Assembly (NCBI GenBank): GCA_025603075.1
Contig: MU626354.1
Location: forward strand, 17,311-81,310
Direction: 5' to 3'
Length of the DNA stretch: 64,000 bases
Origin: Neoconidiobolus thromboides FSU 785
Lineage: Eukaryota > Entomophthoromycota > Entomophthoromycetes > Entomophthorales > Neoconidiobolaceae
The notes under the pieces were generated by a model, which had not been told where the DNA came from, did not search any database, and saw only the letters and a program-made list of their open reading frames with translations. Each line of letters begins with the position of its first letter. Position 1 is the first letter of the stretch. Shown piece by piece: positions 11,609-20,725 of the stretch. Both the position numbers and the translations under genes were made by a program.

Positions 11609-12689
11609 TCTGAATTATTTTTTTAATTTAACAAAAATAAATAATTTTAATTTTTTATTTCTTTCTTCCTCAATCATTTTAACTTGAGTATTTGCTAAAC
11701 ATATTCCAGAATACAAGTTATTTTATTGGATCAAAATTAATAATCATATTTGATTGGTTGCGATCGCTCAAGAATGGCTGCTATTTTATTGATTGGATTA
11801 ACCCACCCAACTTAACTTTTTAAGTGCATCTTCCATACGCTCAATAGATAGCCCCTCGATCAAGCTGCTAATAAAATAATTATTTTATAACAAATTAAAT
11901 GAAATGGAGAAATTAAATAAATAGCAACATTATAGTTTGACTTTGCTTAATTCGACTCACATTAAAAACTTTATTAATGTACTTTAATATCTGTTTTATT
12001 TTTTACAGGATTTGTAGTATATAAAACATTAGAAGTTATTAAAATTAATAGAATTATGATTACTAAATTTATGCTGTTTTGATATTTGTAGCAAATGTAT
12101 CATTTTGAACCTAAAGATTTGTTTTGAAAACTTGAAATTTAATTAAACTGAAATAAATTTAATATAAAAGTAGAAATTTGTTGACTAAATATATGCATTT
12201 TAGTTTAATTGGGGTATGGACAATATTTTATTTTATTTTAAATACAACAGTAAAGCTACCAAATCAGTTTTTATTTTTAGGAATGTAATAGCAAATTTTT
12301 AAATATGAATATTATATAGCAATATAAGACACTGTATCGTCCTTATTTGATTTTCTATAATTTAAAACCTTAGAATAATTCTTATCTTTAAACATTAATG
12401 CTAACAAATTAATAGCACAATAAGCATAACACAATTTTCATAGATAATAAGTAACTAAAGGGGTTTTCCTCTCTTTTCCAGTAGCTGGATTATGACTCTA
12501 ATAAGAATTTAGGCAGGGGTTAACAGTGGGTTCTAGCACATAGCTCTTTATTGATAATGTTTTCACTTAAAATAGTTTTAAAGATAGTTAAAAATGATTG
12601 GGTTAAAAAAATAACATGAATTTTTCGAAAATAAACTTCAAATGTTATTTTTATAAAATTAATTTTAAAATTGACATAGAATGAAATAG
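11609..12689. other. Intergenic, 1.1 kb, with one possible orphan exon
   Basis: Between the divergent starts of the RRxS protein gene and the SANT gene. Mostly AT-rich. Only 11798-11867 stands out by base composition and reading frame (listed separately). Confidence 0.4.
11798..11867 (-). CDS. Possible terminal exon of an unidentified small gene
   Basis: After an ATTTTATTAG acceptor, the minus strand reads without stops for 23 codons (SLIEGLSIERMEDALKKLSW..., then VG and TAA). Its GC content is clearly above that of the flanks and its composition is protein-like. I could not build a matching upstream exon with a start codon and the right phase. A hydrophobic stretch around 11980-12080 on the same strand is a candidate but joins in another phase. 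It may be a 3' exon of a very short gene or the relic of one. Not assigned to any family. Confidence 0.3.
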
Positions 12690-14663
12690 ATGACTTTAAA
12701 AATAATAGAAATTAATTATAAAAGGATAAATAGGAATACAGTTAAGTATTTATACTATAATAAATGTAAAAAACTAAGGTATTCCACATTTAATAAAACA
12801 AACGATGTACTTGCACCCAACGGAGAGCGAATTGTGATTTCTAATACAGGTTTACCTGTAAAAGTAGTAAGTTGGTCGGATTTAGAAGCTCAACTCCTTG
12901 GAATGTATCAAAGATTACATATACCGATGGAACAACTATATTTAGAGCTTCCTACTAGAACATCAGATCAAATAAATAAAAGATATTCGTCATATCATCA
13001 AATTCCATTTACAACAGACGAACCTAATTATATGGATCTGCCAAATATAACCACCAGAAGTCAACGGAAGTTAGTAAATTTGAACAATCAATGGATTGAT
13101 GTAACACCAAATTTATTACCATCTAAAACAGGAGCATTTTCAGCTAATGAGATTGCATTGATAAATATTTTAACTACTATTGATGAGAAGATGCCACATT
13201 TAACTCAACTTATGCCAACAAGGAGTTTAATACAGTTGATTTCATACAAAAAATATAATGAAATGACTCGGAAAAAAGAAGGGGTGGGTATTCCAAACAG
13301 GACTTCTATTTATGGATTTGAGTTACAAACTTCAAAATTAAGCGAAGTTGAAGCCCAGTTATTTAATCTTGCAAAGTCTTATTATAATGATCTCACCGAA
13401 TTAACTCAATATTTACCCAATAGATCCCTTTCACAATTAAGTAGATTTAAAGATAATGACCATTCAGTTTCACGTATTACCCTTAATCAAAAGAGTATAG
13501 AAGCAAAAAATGACCAGTCAACCAACATAAATGAAGTTCGAATTACATCTCTTGATTTGCCTTGTAAGATAGGACCTTATAGTACAGAAGAAAAACTTCT
13601 TCTTGATAAATTAAGCCAATTAAATTTTAATTACAATACTATGAGTAAGCACATGGGTACTCGAACTAGAGCTCAACTTAGTAGCTATTTTTTAAGAATA
13701 AAACGTCAAAAAAAAGTGGGGCCTTGGAATTTAGACGAAATTGAACGTTTTAATAAGTCAATCAAGACCAATTTCCCCAACATAAATGAAATTATTAAGT
13801 CAGATGATGTACATTTAGCAAGTACTATTTGGCCGAGATTGGCTATTGATGTTGGTACGCGTACACCTTCTCAATGTCGTTATCGCTGGTTTGTTGTTTC
13901 AGATCCTTCAATTGTCAAGTATAAATCATTTACGGAAGATGAGGATAGAATCATATTAAGTATGAACAAAAAGGTACCAAGTCTACCAGAAATAGCACTT
14001 AGTCTACCTCATCGATCTTATTCTCAGGTTAAAACAAGAATTAACTCATTATCAGCAAAAAGACGAAAGAAATGGAGTGAACAAGAAATTGAACTATTGT
14101 TAAAAGGGATCGAACTTTATGGATTAAGTGAGTGGAAGAAAGTTAGCGAATATGTTGATACTCGGAATCAAAGTCAATGTCAACATAAGTATATAGTTAA
14201 TCGTTATTCAATTGATTATTATTTTAAAAAGTTTCGAAATGTTACCAAAGAGGATAGCGATCTAATTAATAAACTAGAAAAGTATTTTCCGCAACAGCCA
14301 TTAACTATTTCACTATTAGTACCAGGCTACACCTTGAATCAAATTAAGTACACTTTACTAACACATAAATTAAAAAATAAAACCCAATTATATGCGCTTA
14401 ATCGACGTTGGACCCCAGATGAGTATTCAACGTTATATGATATGTTTTTAGCGTATGGTGCAGATTGGGAAAAAATTGCTTCTTGTTTGCCAGATGATAT
14501 AACACCCATACATTGTAAATATAAATTGCAAGTTACAACATCAAGTAGGAAATGTATTAAGCCACACATAATGTTAGTAAGGGAAGCGTTGCGTTTGAAA
14601 TATAATGAAGAAAAAGAAAACGGTAAGTTTATGCCTAAAGAAAGGGTTTATTATCGTGGTTAA
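12690..14663 (+). CDS. Multi-SANT/Myb-repeat protein with mitochondrial-type N-terminus
   Basis: Uninterrupted 657-codon ORF, unlike its intron-rich neighbours. From residue 57 on it is built of about nine divergent SANT/Myb-like three-helix repeats, each ending in a pattern like LPTRTxxQ: around 60-103, 148-188, 216-254, 294-337, 342-400, 410-454, 459-505, 516-560 and 571-618. The clearest are 459-505 (KKWSEQEIELLL...LYGLSEWKKV...TRNQSQCQHKY) and 571-618 (RRWTPDEYSTLYDMFLAYG..WEKIASCLP). The first 35 residues are Lys/Arg/Tyr/Asn-rich with almost no acids and end KKLRYSTFNK, which resembles a cleavable mitochondrial presequence. A nucleic-acid-binding role, perhaps in mitochondria, is inference. 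A nuclear SNAPC4/Reb1-like Myb factor is the main alternative. Confidence 0.8.
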   Translation: MTLKIIEINYKRINRNTVKYLYYNKCKKLRYSTFNKTNDVLAPNGERIVISNTGLPVKVVSWSDLEAQLLGMYQRLHIPMEQLYLELPTRTSDQINKRYSSYHQIPFTTDEPNYMDLPNITTRSQRKLVNLNNQWIDVTPNLLPSKTGAFSANEIALINILTTIDEKMPHLTQLMPTRSLIQLISYKKYNEMTRKKEGVGIPNRTSIYGFELQTSKLSEVEAQLFNLAKSYYNDLTELTQYLPNRSLSQLSRFKDNDHSVSRITLNQKSIEAKNDQSTNINEVRITSLDLPCKIGPYSTEEKLLLDKLSQLNFNYNTMSKHMGTRTRAQLSSYFLRIKRQKKVGPWNLDEIERFNKSIKTNFPNINEIIKSDDVHLASTIWPRLAIDVGTRTPSQCRYRWFVVSDPSIVKYKSFTEDEDRIILSMNKKVPSLPEIALSLPHRSYSQVKTRINSLSAKRRKKWSEQEIELLLKGIELYGLSEWKKVSEYVDTRNQSQCQHKYIVNRYSIDYYFKKFRNVTKEDSDLINKLEKYFPQQPLTISLLVPGYTLNQIKYTLLTHKLKNKTQLYALNRRWTPDEYSTLYDMFLAYGADWEKIASCLPDDITPIHCKYKLQVTTSSRKCIKPHIMLVREALRLKYNEEKENGKFMPKERVYYRG

Positions 14664-14933
14664 AAAGTTAAATAAAAAAGTTATAAAACAATTTAACTTA
14701 TTGGCTTATAATTATTGAACTATGTTAAAATTAATATTTCAGATTCTTGTTTTAATTAAAAAAATTAAATAACAATATTAAATAAAATCCACTTTGGTAG
14801 CGTTACATTTAATTAAATACTATACTGTTGGAGCATTGCCAATAATTCAGAATTGATCTAAAAAAATTCAACTATCACTTTTATTCTATTTTTTTACAAC
14901 CATATATTTACTCAAAACAGATGCTATAAAAAC

Positions 14934-15526
14934 TCAAAAGTCAGATAAAATACCGTTTTCCAACTCAATACTTTGACCTTCAAAAGTTAGTCTGCTCTCA
15001 GCTTCTTCCAAATTTTCCTCATTGTTTCCTTCTTCTTCTTCTTCACCAGTTTCAAGCTGTAATTTTTCTACAATCACCTCCAATAACCTTTGTTGTTCTT
15101 CCTCATTAAATCTTTCTTCGAAATCTTCAACAAGCTTTGTAATTTATTTTTTAAATGAAAGTGATAAAAATTAATAATGTGCTTACCACAACAAGCTGTA
15201 CCAATTCGCTTGGTGCAACATTTAAAATCTGAAGTTTTTCAGCTTTGGTTAACTGAAACTCGGTTAAAGCAGATAACAAATTATGAACTTTTTCTGTACT
15301 CTGACTTCCACTATTCAACTCTGATAAATATTTTTTTACCTAAAAATAACATTAACATTAATTTTTCATTTTATGTTATGTTATTAATTACTTCAAACTG
15401 AATAGTTGACACATTTTCGCCTTTTTTAACCTTCTTTAATTGTTTGGTTAAGGCGCTTGTTTCTTCGATTATTGTCAACACTTCATAGTTTGATAGCATC
15501 GCTTCATGTTCATTTACTACCTCCAT
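14934..15526 (-). CDS. RPC17: RNA polymerase III subunit RPC9 (Rpc17/CRCP)
   Basis: Rpb4-like stalk subunit of RNA polymerase III that pairs with Rpc25 and contacts TFIIIB during initiation. Three exons (15392-15526, 15187-15339, 14934-15134) give 162 residues, in the range of the family. The start MEVVNEHEAMLSNYEVL matches the highly conserved N-terminus of CRCP/Rpc17 proteins. The middle carries the HRDC-like core LTKAEKLQILNVAPSE followed by VEDFEERF. The C-terminus is a run of glutamates. All three junctions keep phase 0. A tRNA gene, the main class of Pol III targets, lies about 290 bp upstream, probably by chance. Confidence 0.9.
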
Positions 15527-15815
15527 GTGTAAAATAAAGTTGAGAAAATGAATTGAACTTTTTGATTTATAAATAGTTTATTCCATCTTAAAGATAAATT
15601 AAAATATTTTTGAAATAGTAAAAAAGTGCTAACAAGTGAGATAAATTAAGAAACGTATACATAAAAAATATAGCTAATCTTTGTTATCTTTATTTTACTC
15701 ATATAATATATAATATATAATACCATGTTAAAAGAAAACAAAATACTTATGTTTAATAAAGGCATAGGCAGATAAATATTTATATAAATTTAAATTTTAT
15801 AATAATATAATAACA

Positions 15816-15887
15816 GCCCGTTTGGCCAAGTGGTAAGGCGTCAGTCTTGTAAACTGAAGATCAGTGGTTCGATCCCGCTATCGGGCA
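15816..15887 (+). tRNA. tRNA-Thr (UGU)
   Basis: A 72-nt cloverleaf. Acceptor stem GCCCGTT pairs with ATCGGGC (one T-T mismatch) before discriminator A. D-arm is GCCAAGTGGTAAGGC (A-box). The anticodon stem TCAGT/ACTGA encloses the loop CTTGTAA with anticodon TGT. T-arm stem AGTGG/CCGCT encloses the loop TTCGATC (B-box GGTTCGATCCC). No intron. CCA is not encoded. Anticodon UGU decodes threonine ACA/ACG. Confidence 0.95.
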
Positions 15888-16270
15888 GCATATTTTTTGC
15901 ATTAAAAATATGCTAAGTATACTCTAATCAAGTTTCTTTTTTATCTCTTTTTAAAGATACCTCATTAAGGGGAGCGAAGTGGTTGAGTGGTAACACATTC
16001 CTTCTCCTTACCCAAAGCTTGAGCCTCAAACCTTAATCTGGCCAAGGAAAATAAATTGTCTGTTAAAAGTGCTGTCAACATTATCTGATAAAGTAGTGAA
16101 AAGCGTCTTAACCGCCCCACATTGTATTCGCATCTTCTAGATCTGCAAACTTTCTTTAGATATTATATACATCAATATTCTTTAAATTCTTAAACTATCT
16201 CAAATAAACCAACACATTCAGTATTTATGGACGTATGATTAAAAAAATACTTTGTTAAGGATTAAAATAT

Positions 16271-16363
16271 GAGGATGTCTTTTTCGGTTTTATTTTTCTA
16301 TTTTTTGAGCGCTATTTCAGCGGAAAATTTATTAGCAAAATTTTTAAACAAAAAATACATCCC
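16271..16363 (+). mobile_element. MITE-like element, copy 2 (forward)
   Basis: Starts GAGGATGTC after ATAT and ends ATACATCCC. The interior TGAGCGCTATTTCAGCGGAAA matches the family. The right-hand target copy is not recognisable (GGTG follows), so this copy is old or its edge is altered. Confidence 0.7.
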
Positions 16364-17872
16364 GGTGCACTAAATTAGGACATTGCTTTATCAAAAGTTG
16401 AATTAAATTAACCTTATTTTGGATTACAAATGAAACTTCTAATAGTACATTGATAAAGGATAGTGTAAAAACCATATTAGTTATATTAAAATGAATATAA
16501 CTGTAAAAGTAAAATCTTACATTATTTTTTTGAGCATACCATCTGTTTATATTTTTAGAGTTTTTTTGTTAATATAGTTTGATTGTTTTTTAGCTAAGTT
16601 ATGTTATTAGTCAATAAATTGATGTTTAAAAAAGTTAAACATTTAGTTCAAGTTACGATTTTTTATTATGAATTTCTTGGTACTTACAATTAATAATGTA
16701 TTTTTAAATATAAATCCTCATAGTTCATTTAAGCTTACAAATATTTGATAATTTAACAAAAAACCTATATTTTGACTATTGCTACTTTGAAAATAGAGGT
16801 ATTAAATAGTTGACTTTGTTTAAAGCCTTAGTTTATTTTTTTAATAAATTTAGCTATGATTTCTAAATTTTAGGCTAGTTAACAAAATATTGTAGTGACG
16901 AGATATTCTTACTTATTTTATGATGTTCTTCAAAGCGTATGAACTTAATATTTATTATTATTTTGACTTTCAAAGCTTTTTTGATATTTAATAAAAATTA
17001 TTGCTTCAAACCAAAATGTAATTTGTCAATATTAAGTTGTTTTCCATATTTCAGATGCCTTTCATTTAAATCTCTTATTACTTTATCTGAATTTAAAGAT
17101 TTGTGTAGCTATATACTTTTAAACTCAGGTAAGAAAAGTAATAGTAGATTTAGATAAAGGCGTCTTGAATATAGAAAATGATCTAACATTGATAAATACT
17201 ATATTAATTGCTATGTAAATAGTTGCCATAAATAGCAAATTGGACTTTTAAAATTTGAAATAGGGCCAGCTTTGCCCTATTGCAAACAGTTCATGATTTG
17301 AGAATTCTTAGTATTTGGAAAATAGGCAAATGAATTTTTTAGTAAATGCATTGTTTGAGAGGGCATTGAAATAAGTGAAGAAGATAAAGATATAAAATAA
17401 ACACAAGAAATGTGGATAAAAAGTAACAATCAAAATAGAGATAAACGAATCTATTTTTTTCTAATAAAATATAGGGTAATAGCTAATCTTCATATCATCG
17501 ATTCAACTTAAAGTATATCAAAGCACGGTACTTTTTAGTATTCTCTAAGAAAAAATCAATAATTTTATTTTTCTCCTATGATAAAGGTATAAGGGTACTC
17601 CATTTTATTTTTAAATTAGTATAGTTTTCGATTAGCAAATTAGCATATTTAAAGATTAGGAAGTAGGAATATATTATAAACAAGACGAAGTTACAGAATA
17701 AACTTTAATTTAAATAAAGAACAATTTATAGTCCAAAAACGATCTGTGTTTTTATTGAATATATCTATAATAGACAATTTGGCTATTCTTTGAGCCTATT
17801 TCTATTAAGTAATCTGACAATTTGAATGTAAACTTATACTGTAGTCATAGTAAACGCCTGCTCATTGTAAAG

Positions 17873-17880
17873 TATAAAAG
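17873..17880 (+). promoter_or_regulatory. TATA box of the lipase relic
   Basis: TATAAAAG (in AGTATAAAAGTTTTATA) 66 bp before the ATG. Boxes of the same form and spacing precede the other lipase copies. Confidence 0.6.
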
Positions 17881-17945
17881 TTTTATAAAATGCGACATTA
17901 TACTAAATAACTTTTAATTAAGTTAGCTAAGTTACAATATAGAAA

Positions 17946-19138
17946 ATGCTTTTAAGCTGCTATAGCCCAGCATTTGTTGCTTTATTTTATGATATATCAT
18001 TAGTCCAACGATACCAAGCAGTTGCAAGTCGCTATAATATTGCTACTGTCATCAGTGCTGATAGGATATTATCGCCAAATAATGATAATGGTAACATGTT
18101 ATCATCGAACGACAATAAAGCCTGCTTGAACATCAATACAGAAGGAATCTCAGATGTAGAAAACTACTTTAAAGGCTTGATAGAAAATTTAAACTATTTA
18201 AGAAACCACACTAAATTTGAATCCCATGAGTTACCCGATTCACGTACATTTGAAAGACTAACTCAGCTCAAAAGGAGCAATATTCTAAAAGATGAATATT
18301 ATGCTAGATTGGGTGGTGTTGCTTATTGTAATGACGCAAACTTAAAAGCCTGATCCTACTTTTATTGTAAAGAAGTCCTAGTTCAACATGTACCCACTTA
18401 TTTTGACAAATTAACGCAAACCAAAATTTATTTAGGAATTGGGGATGTATTTTTTTGTCTAAGAACTTTACTAACAATCTTTCTGCTCAAATAGCGCTTA
18501 AAAAATGGAAAAAGTAATGAAACCAAAAAAAACATCCCCAATTGATAAAAACAAAAAATCGATTATTTCAGGTTTCTGTGGAAACTCAACTTTAAAAGAT
18601 TTTATACAAGGTGTTAAGTATTCTAAAGATTCAATTGTATCAAATAAAAAATGATATAAAGTGCACCGCAGGTTCAAGCAATGCAGTGATATATTGTTGC
18701 CTTTGTATATTAAGGGCTTGAGGAATTTATTGACTAAAAAGAAAGATTACAAGCTGGTTATCATTTGAATGGTACAATAGCCATATTAAGTTCTTTGATT
18801 TTAAGGCAAAGACTAAGTTTGAATGACAATATACTATTGGTATTTACTTATATTGAATCAAAAGTAGAGGATAAAGGATTTTCACGCTATTTAAATCAAT
18901 AAACTTTTACCCTAACTCGAGTTATTAACAATAGAGATATAGTACCCCATTTACCTCTACAAACTAATTCTATATCTGATTATCACCATCATTATGGAAT
19001 TTGGGTAAATGGTAATAAAGATGCCTATTGGAATAATAGCTATTCAGAAGGCCCTGAGTGCTCTGCTTCAAAATGGTATGGCTTTTAGTGGATGATCACT
19101 TGTATGTTTGGGGTATTAGATTGGGTAGTGAATGTTGA
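17946..19138 (+). pseudogene. Lipase pseudogene 1, split by a MITE
   Basis: Homologous over its whole length to the intact class-3 lipases at 50.4, 54.7 and 62.7 kb. The signal peptide, pro-region (ENYFKGLIENLNYLR) and the start of the mature domain (YYARLGGVAYCNDANLKA) are readable to an in-frame TGA at 18351. After it, homology continues but with more stops. A 99-bp MITE (18441-18539) sits just before the oxyanion-region block, and the GHSLGG serine motif has been destroyed by a small deletion (what remains reads LVI, then GTIAILSSLILRQ). The C-terminal half (DIVPHLPLQT, SDYHHH, ECSASKWY) is still recognisable. Several independent lesions show it is long dead. Confidence 0.9.
18441..18539 (-). 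mobile_element. MITE-like element, copy 3 (reverse), inside lipase pseudogene
   Basis: 99 bp, GGGGATGTATTTTTTTG at the left and CCAAAAAAAACATCCCC at the right, flanked on both sides by AATT (18437-18440 and 18540-18543). The homology to the lipase resumes after it, which gives independent proof of insertion and of the element's boundaries. Confidence 0.9.
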
Positions 19139-19357
19139 TTTTAATAACTTTTGATAAAATTAGTCACTTTGTCATTTATAGTTTTTTGTTTCTAATTCTA
19201 ATAAACAAATAAACTATATATGCAAAATGATCAAAATATAATACAGTAAAGACTATCAATATGGGGGTTATAGAAGCTTTGAATTAAATTTTGAAAATTG
19301 AAAAAAATATAAAAAACATAATTAAGTAAGCCTTTTTTCGCCTCTTTTTTGTCAAAT

Positions 19358-19454
19358 AGGGATGTTTTTTTTATTTTATTACTTTTCTATTTTTTAAGCG
19401 CTATTTAAGTGAGAAATTTGTTAGTAAAATTCTTAAATACAGAAATACATCCCC
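19358..19454 (+). mobile_element. MITE-like element, copy 4 (forward)
   Basis: 97 bp, AGGGATGTTTTTTTTA...AATACATCCCC, with the direct repeat AAAT at 19354-19357 and 19455-19458. AAAT is not palindromic, so this is a true target-site duplication. Confidence 0.85.
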
Positions 19455-19560
19455 AAATAAAGGGGTTTATAAACTTTTTGAATTTTTAAAATTGGTTTTT
19501 GTCCTAAAATTACTAAGGGTATATCAGCCTCAAAGTTTATTTAGTACGAAGCCGCTTGTC

Positions 19561-19667
19561 TTCAAAACATACTAAAACATATTAAAACATATTAAAACAT
19601 ATTAAAACATATTAAAACATATTAAAACATATTAAAACATATTAAAACATATTAAAACATATTAAAA
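19561..19667. repeat. Decamer tandem repeat (ATTAAAACAT)n
   Basis: About ten copies of a 10-bp unit, almost identical; the first unit carries a single change (ACTAAAACAT). Intergenic minisatellite. Confidence 0.95.
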
Positions 19668-20028
19668 TGCAGAGAATGATAATGTTACACTGTAGCTTTC
19701 TAGTGATATTTTTGCTTTATTATATTATTAAACAGAATTTCCTAATGTTTTTAGAAATTGATAAATTTAAGTTTTTCAATGTCTCAGGTACAAGGTTTTG
19801 TTATAAATCTGTTGTCTATTAATTTGATATTTAGATTCTTATATGACTCCTAAACTTTGTTTGGTATAAATTATACTATATCTACTAAAAAACATTGATT
19901 ATCCAAAAAAAAAATTAAATATAGTTAATAAGAAGCATTTATAATTTTGTAAACCTATGGTTTTTTGTATATAATAAGATGATATAAAATTGATATATTT
20001 AATAACAATATATATAAAAATACCATAT

Positions 20029-20121
20029 GGGGATGTGTTTTTGTGTTTAAGAATTTTAGTAACAATTTTTCCGCTCAAATAGCGCTTGGAAGATGGAAAA
20101 AGAAGTCAAAAAATATCCCCC
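20029..20121 (-). mobile_element. MITE-like element, copy 5 (reverse)
   Basis: 93 bp, GGGGATGTGTTTTTGTG...ATATCCCCC. ATAT precedes it (20025-20028) and the ATAT after it (20122-20125) is also the left target copy of the next element. Lacks about 6 bp of the interior. Confidence 0.85.
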
Positions 20122-20125
20122 ATAT

Positions 20126-20224
20126 AGAAGTGTTTTTTTCGGCTTCATTATTTTTTCCATCTTTTAAGCACTATTTGAGTGGAAAACTTGTTAGTAGAAT
20201 TCTTAAACACAAAAACACATCCCC
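20126..20224 (+). mobile_element. MITE-like element, copy 6 (forward)
   Basis: 99 bp, AGAAGTGTTTTTTTCGG...CACATCCCC, followed by ATAT (20225-20228). Head to head with copy 5, the two sharing the central ATAT. Confidence 0.85.
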
Positions 20225-20512
20225 ATATAGTGAATTTTTGTTAAATTTTATATCGTATTTTTAATAGTATTAATATCTCAGAATAATTCAACATATAAGG
20301 CTATGTCAAAAAAAGTTAATTTTTTATAAATTAAAATTTCAATAATATAATAAAAACAAAACAAAACAAGTTGAAAATTCACTATATAATGGTTTTTGTA
20401 TACTATTTATATTTTCATAATTTCATAAATTTTAAGGTCTATTTAAAAAGCTATAAACACTTTCTCAAAACTTTTCATAACCCTTATATATATAAAATAA
20501 ACTAACTTTATG

Positions 20513-20598
20513 CAGGTGTTTGGGTTCTTTTTTCCCATTTTTTAAACACTATTTGAGTGGAGAAATTATTCGTAAAATTCTTAAATACCCATCCCCCT
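20513..20598 (+). mobile_element. MITE-like element, copy 7 (forward, internally shortened)
   Basis: 86 bp, CAGGTGTTTGGGTTC at the left and CCCATCCCCCT at the right. TATG is at both flanks (20509-20512 and 20599-20602). The ends are diverged; the core AAACACTATTTGAGTGGAGA is typical. Confidence 0.75.
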
Positions 20599-20725
20599 TA
20601 TGATTTTATTCGAAATTAACTTATTACAGAAACACTAGTTTTAAGGTTTCAGTTTGATGTAAAAATCAAAGCAATTAATTTTATTTCATGTATATCTTAA
20701 TTATAATGCACTCCATATATCACAT

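Larger units (their letters stand above)
15888..17945. other. 2-kb intergenic region upstream of the first lipase relic
   Basis: AT-rich, with one MITE copy (16271-16363). The last roughly 600 bp resembles the DNA upstream of the lipase pseudogene at 44507, so it was duplicated together with the lipase. A patch at 15970-16140 is less AT-rich and unexplained. No gene seen. Confidence 0.4.
19139..20725. other. 1.6-kb intergenic region crowded with MITEs
   Basis: Holds four MITE copies (19358, 20029, 20126, 20513) and a decamer array (19561-19667). Short open stretches at 20043-20264 are MITE sequence. No gene. Confidence 0.5.

Noticed and set aside
15177-15401. 74-codon open stretch, plus strand
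   Set aside because: Antisense to RPC9 exons 1-2, which have clear homology and splice sites.
15970-16045. Second tRNA-like sequence after tRNA-Thr
   Set aside because: A D-arm-like GTGGTTGAGTGGTAAC and a TTGAGCCTCAA stem appear, but acceptor and anticodon stems do not pair; at most a relic.
16939-17157. 72-codon open stretch, plus strand
   Set aside because: Composition (Phe/Leu/Ile/Lys/Asn) is what random AT-rich DNA gives; no homologue-like features.
20043-20264. 73-codon open stretch, plus strand
   Set aside because: Lies entirely across two MITE copies.
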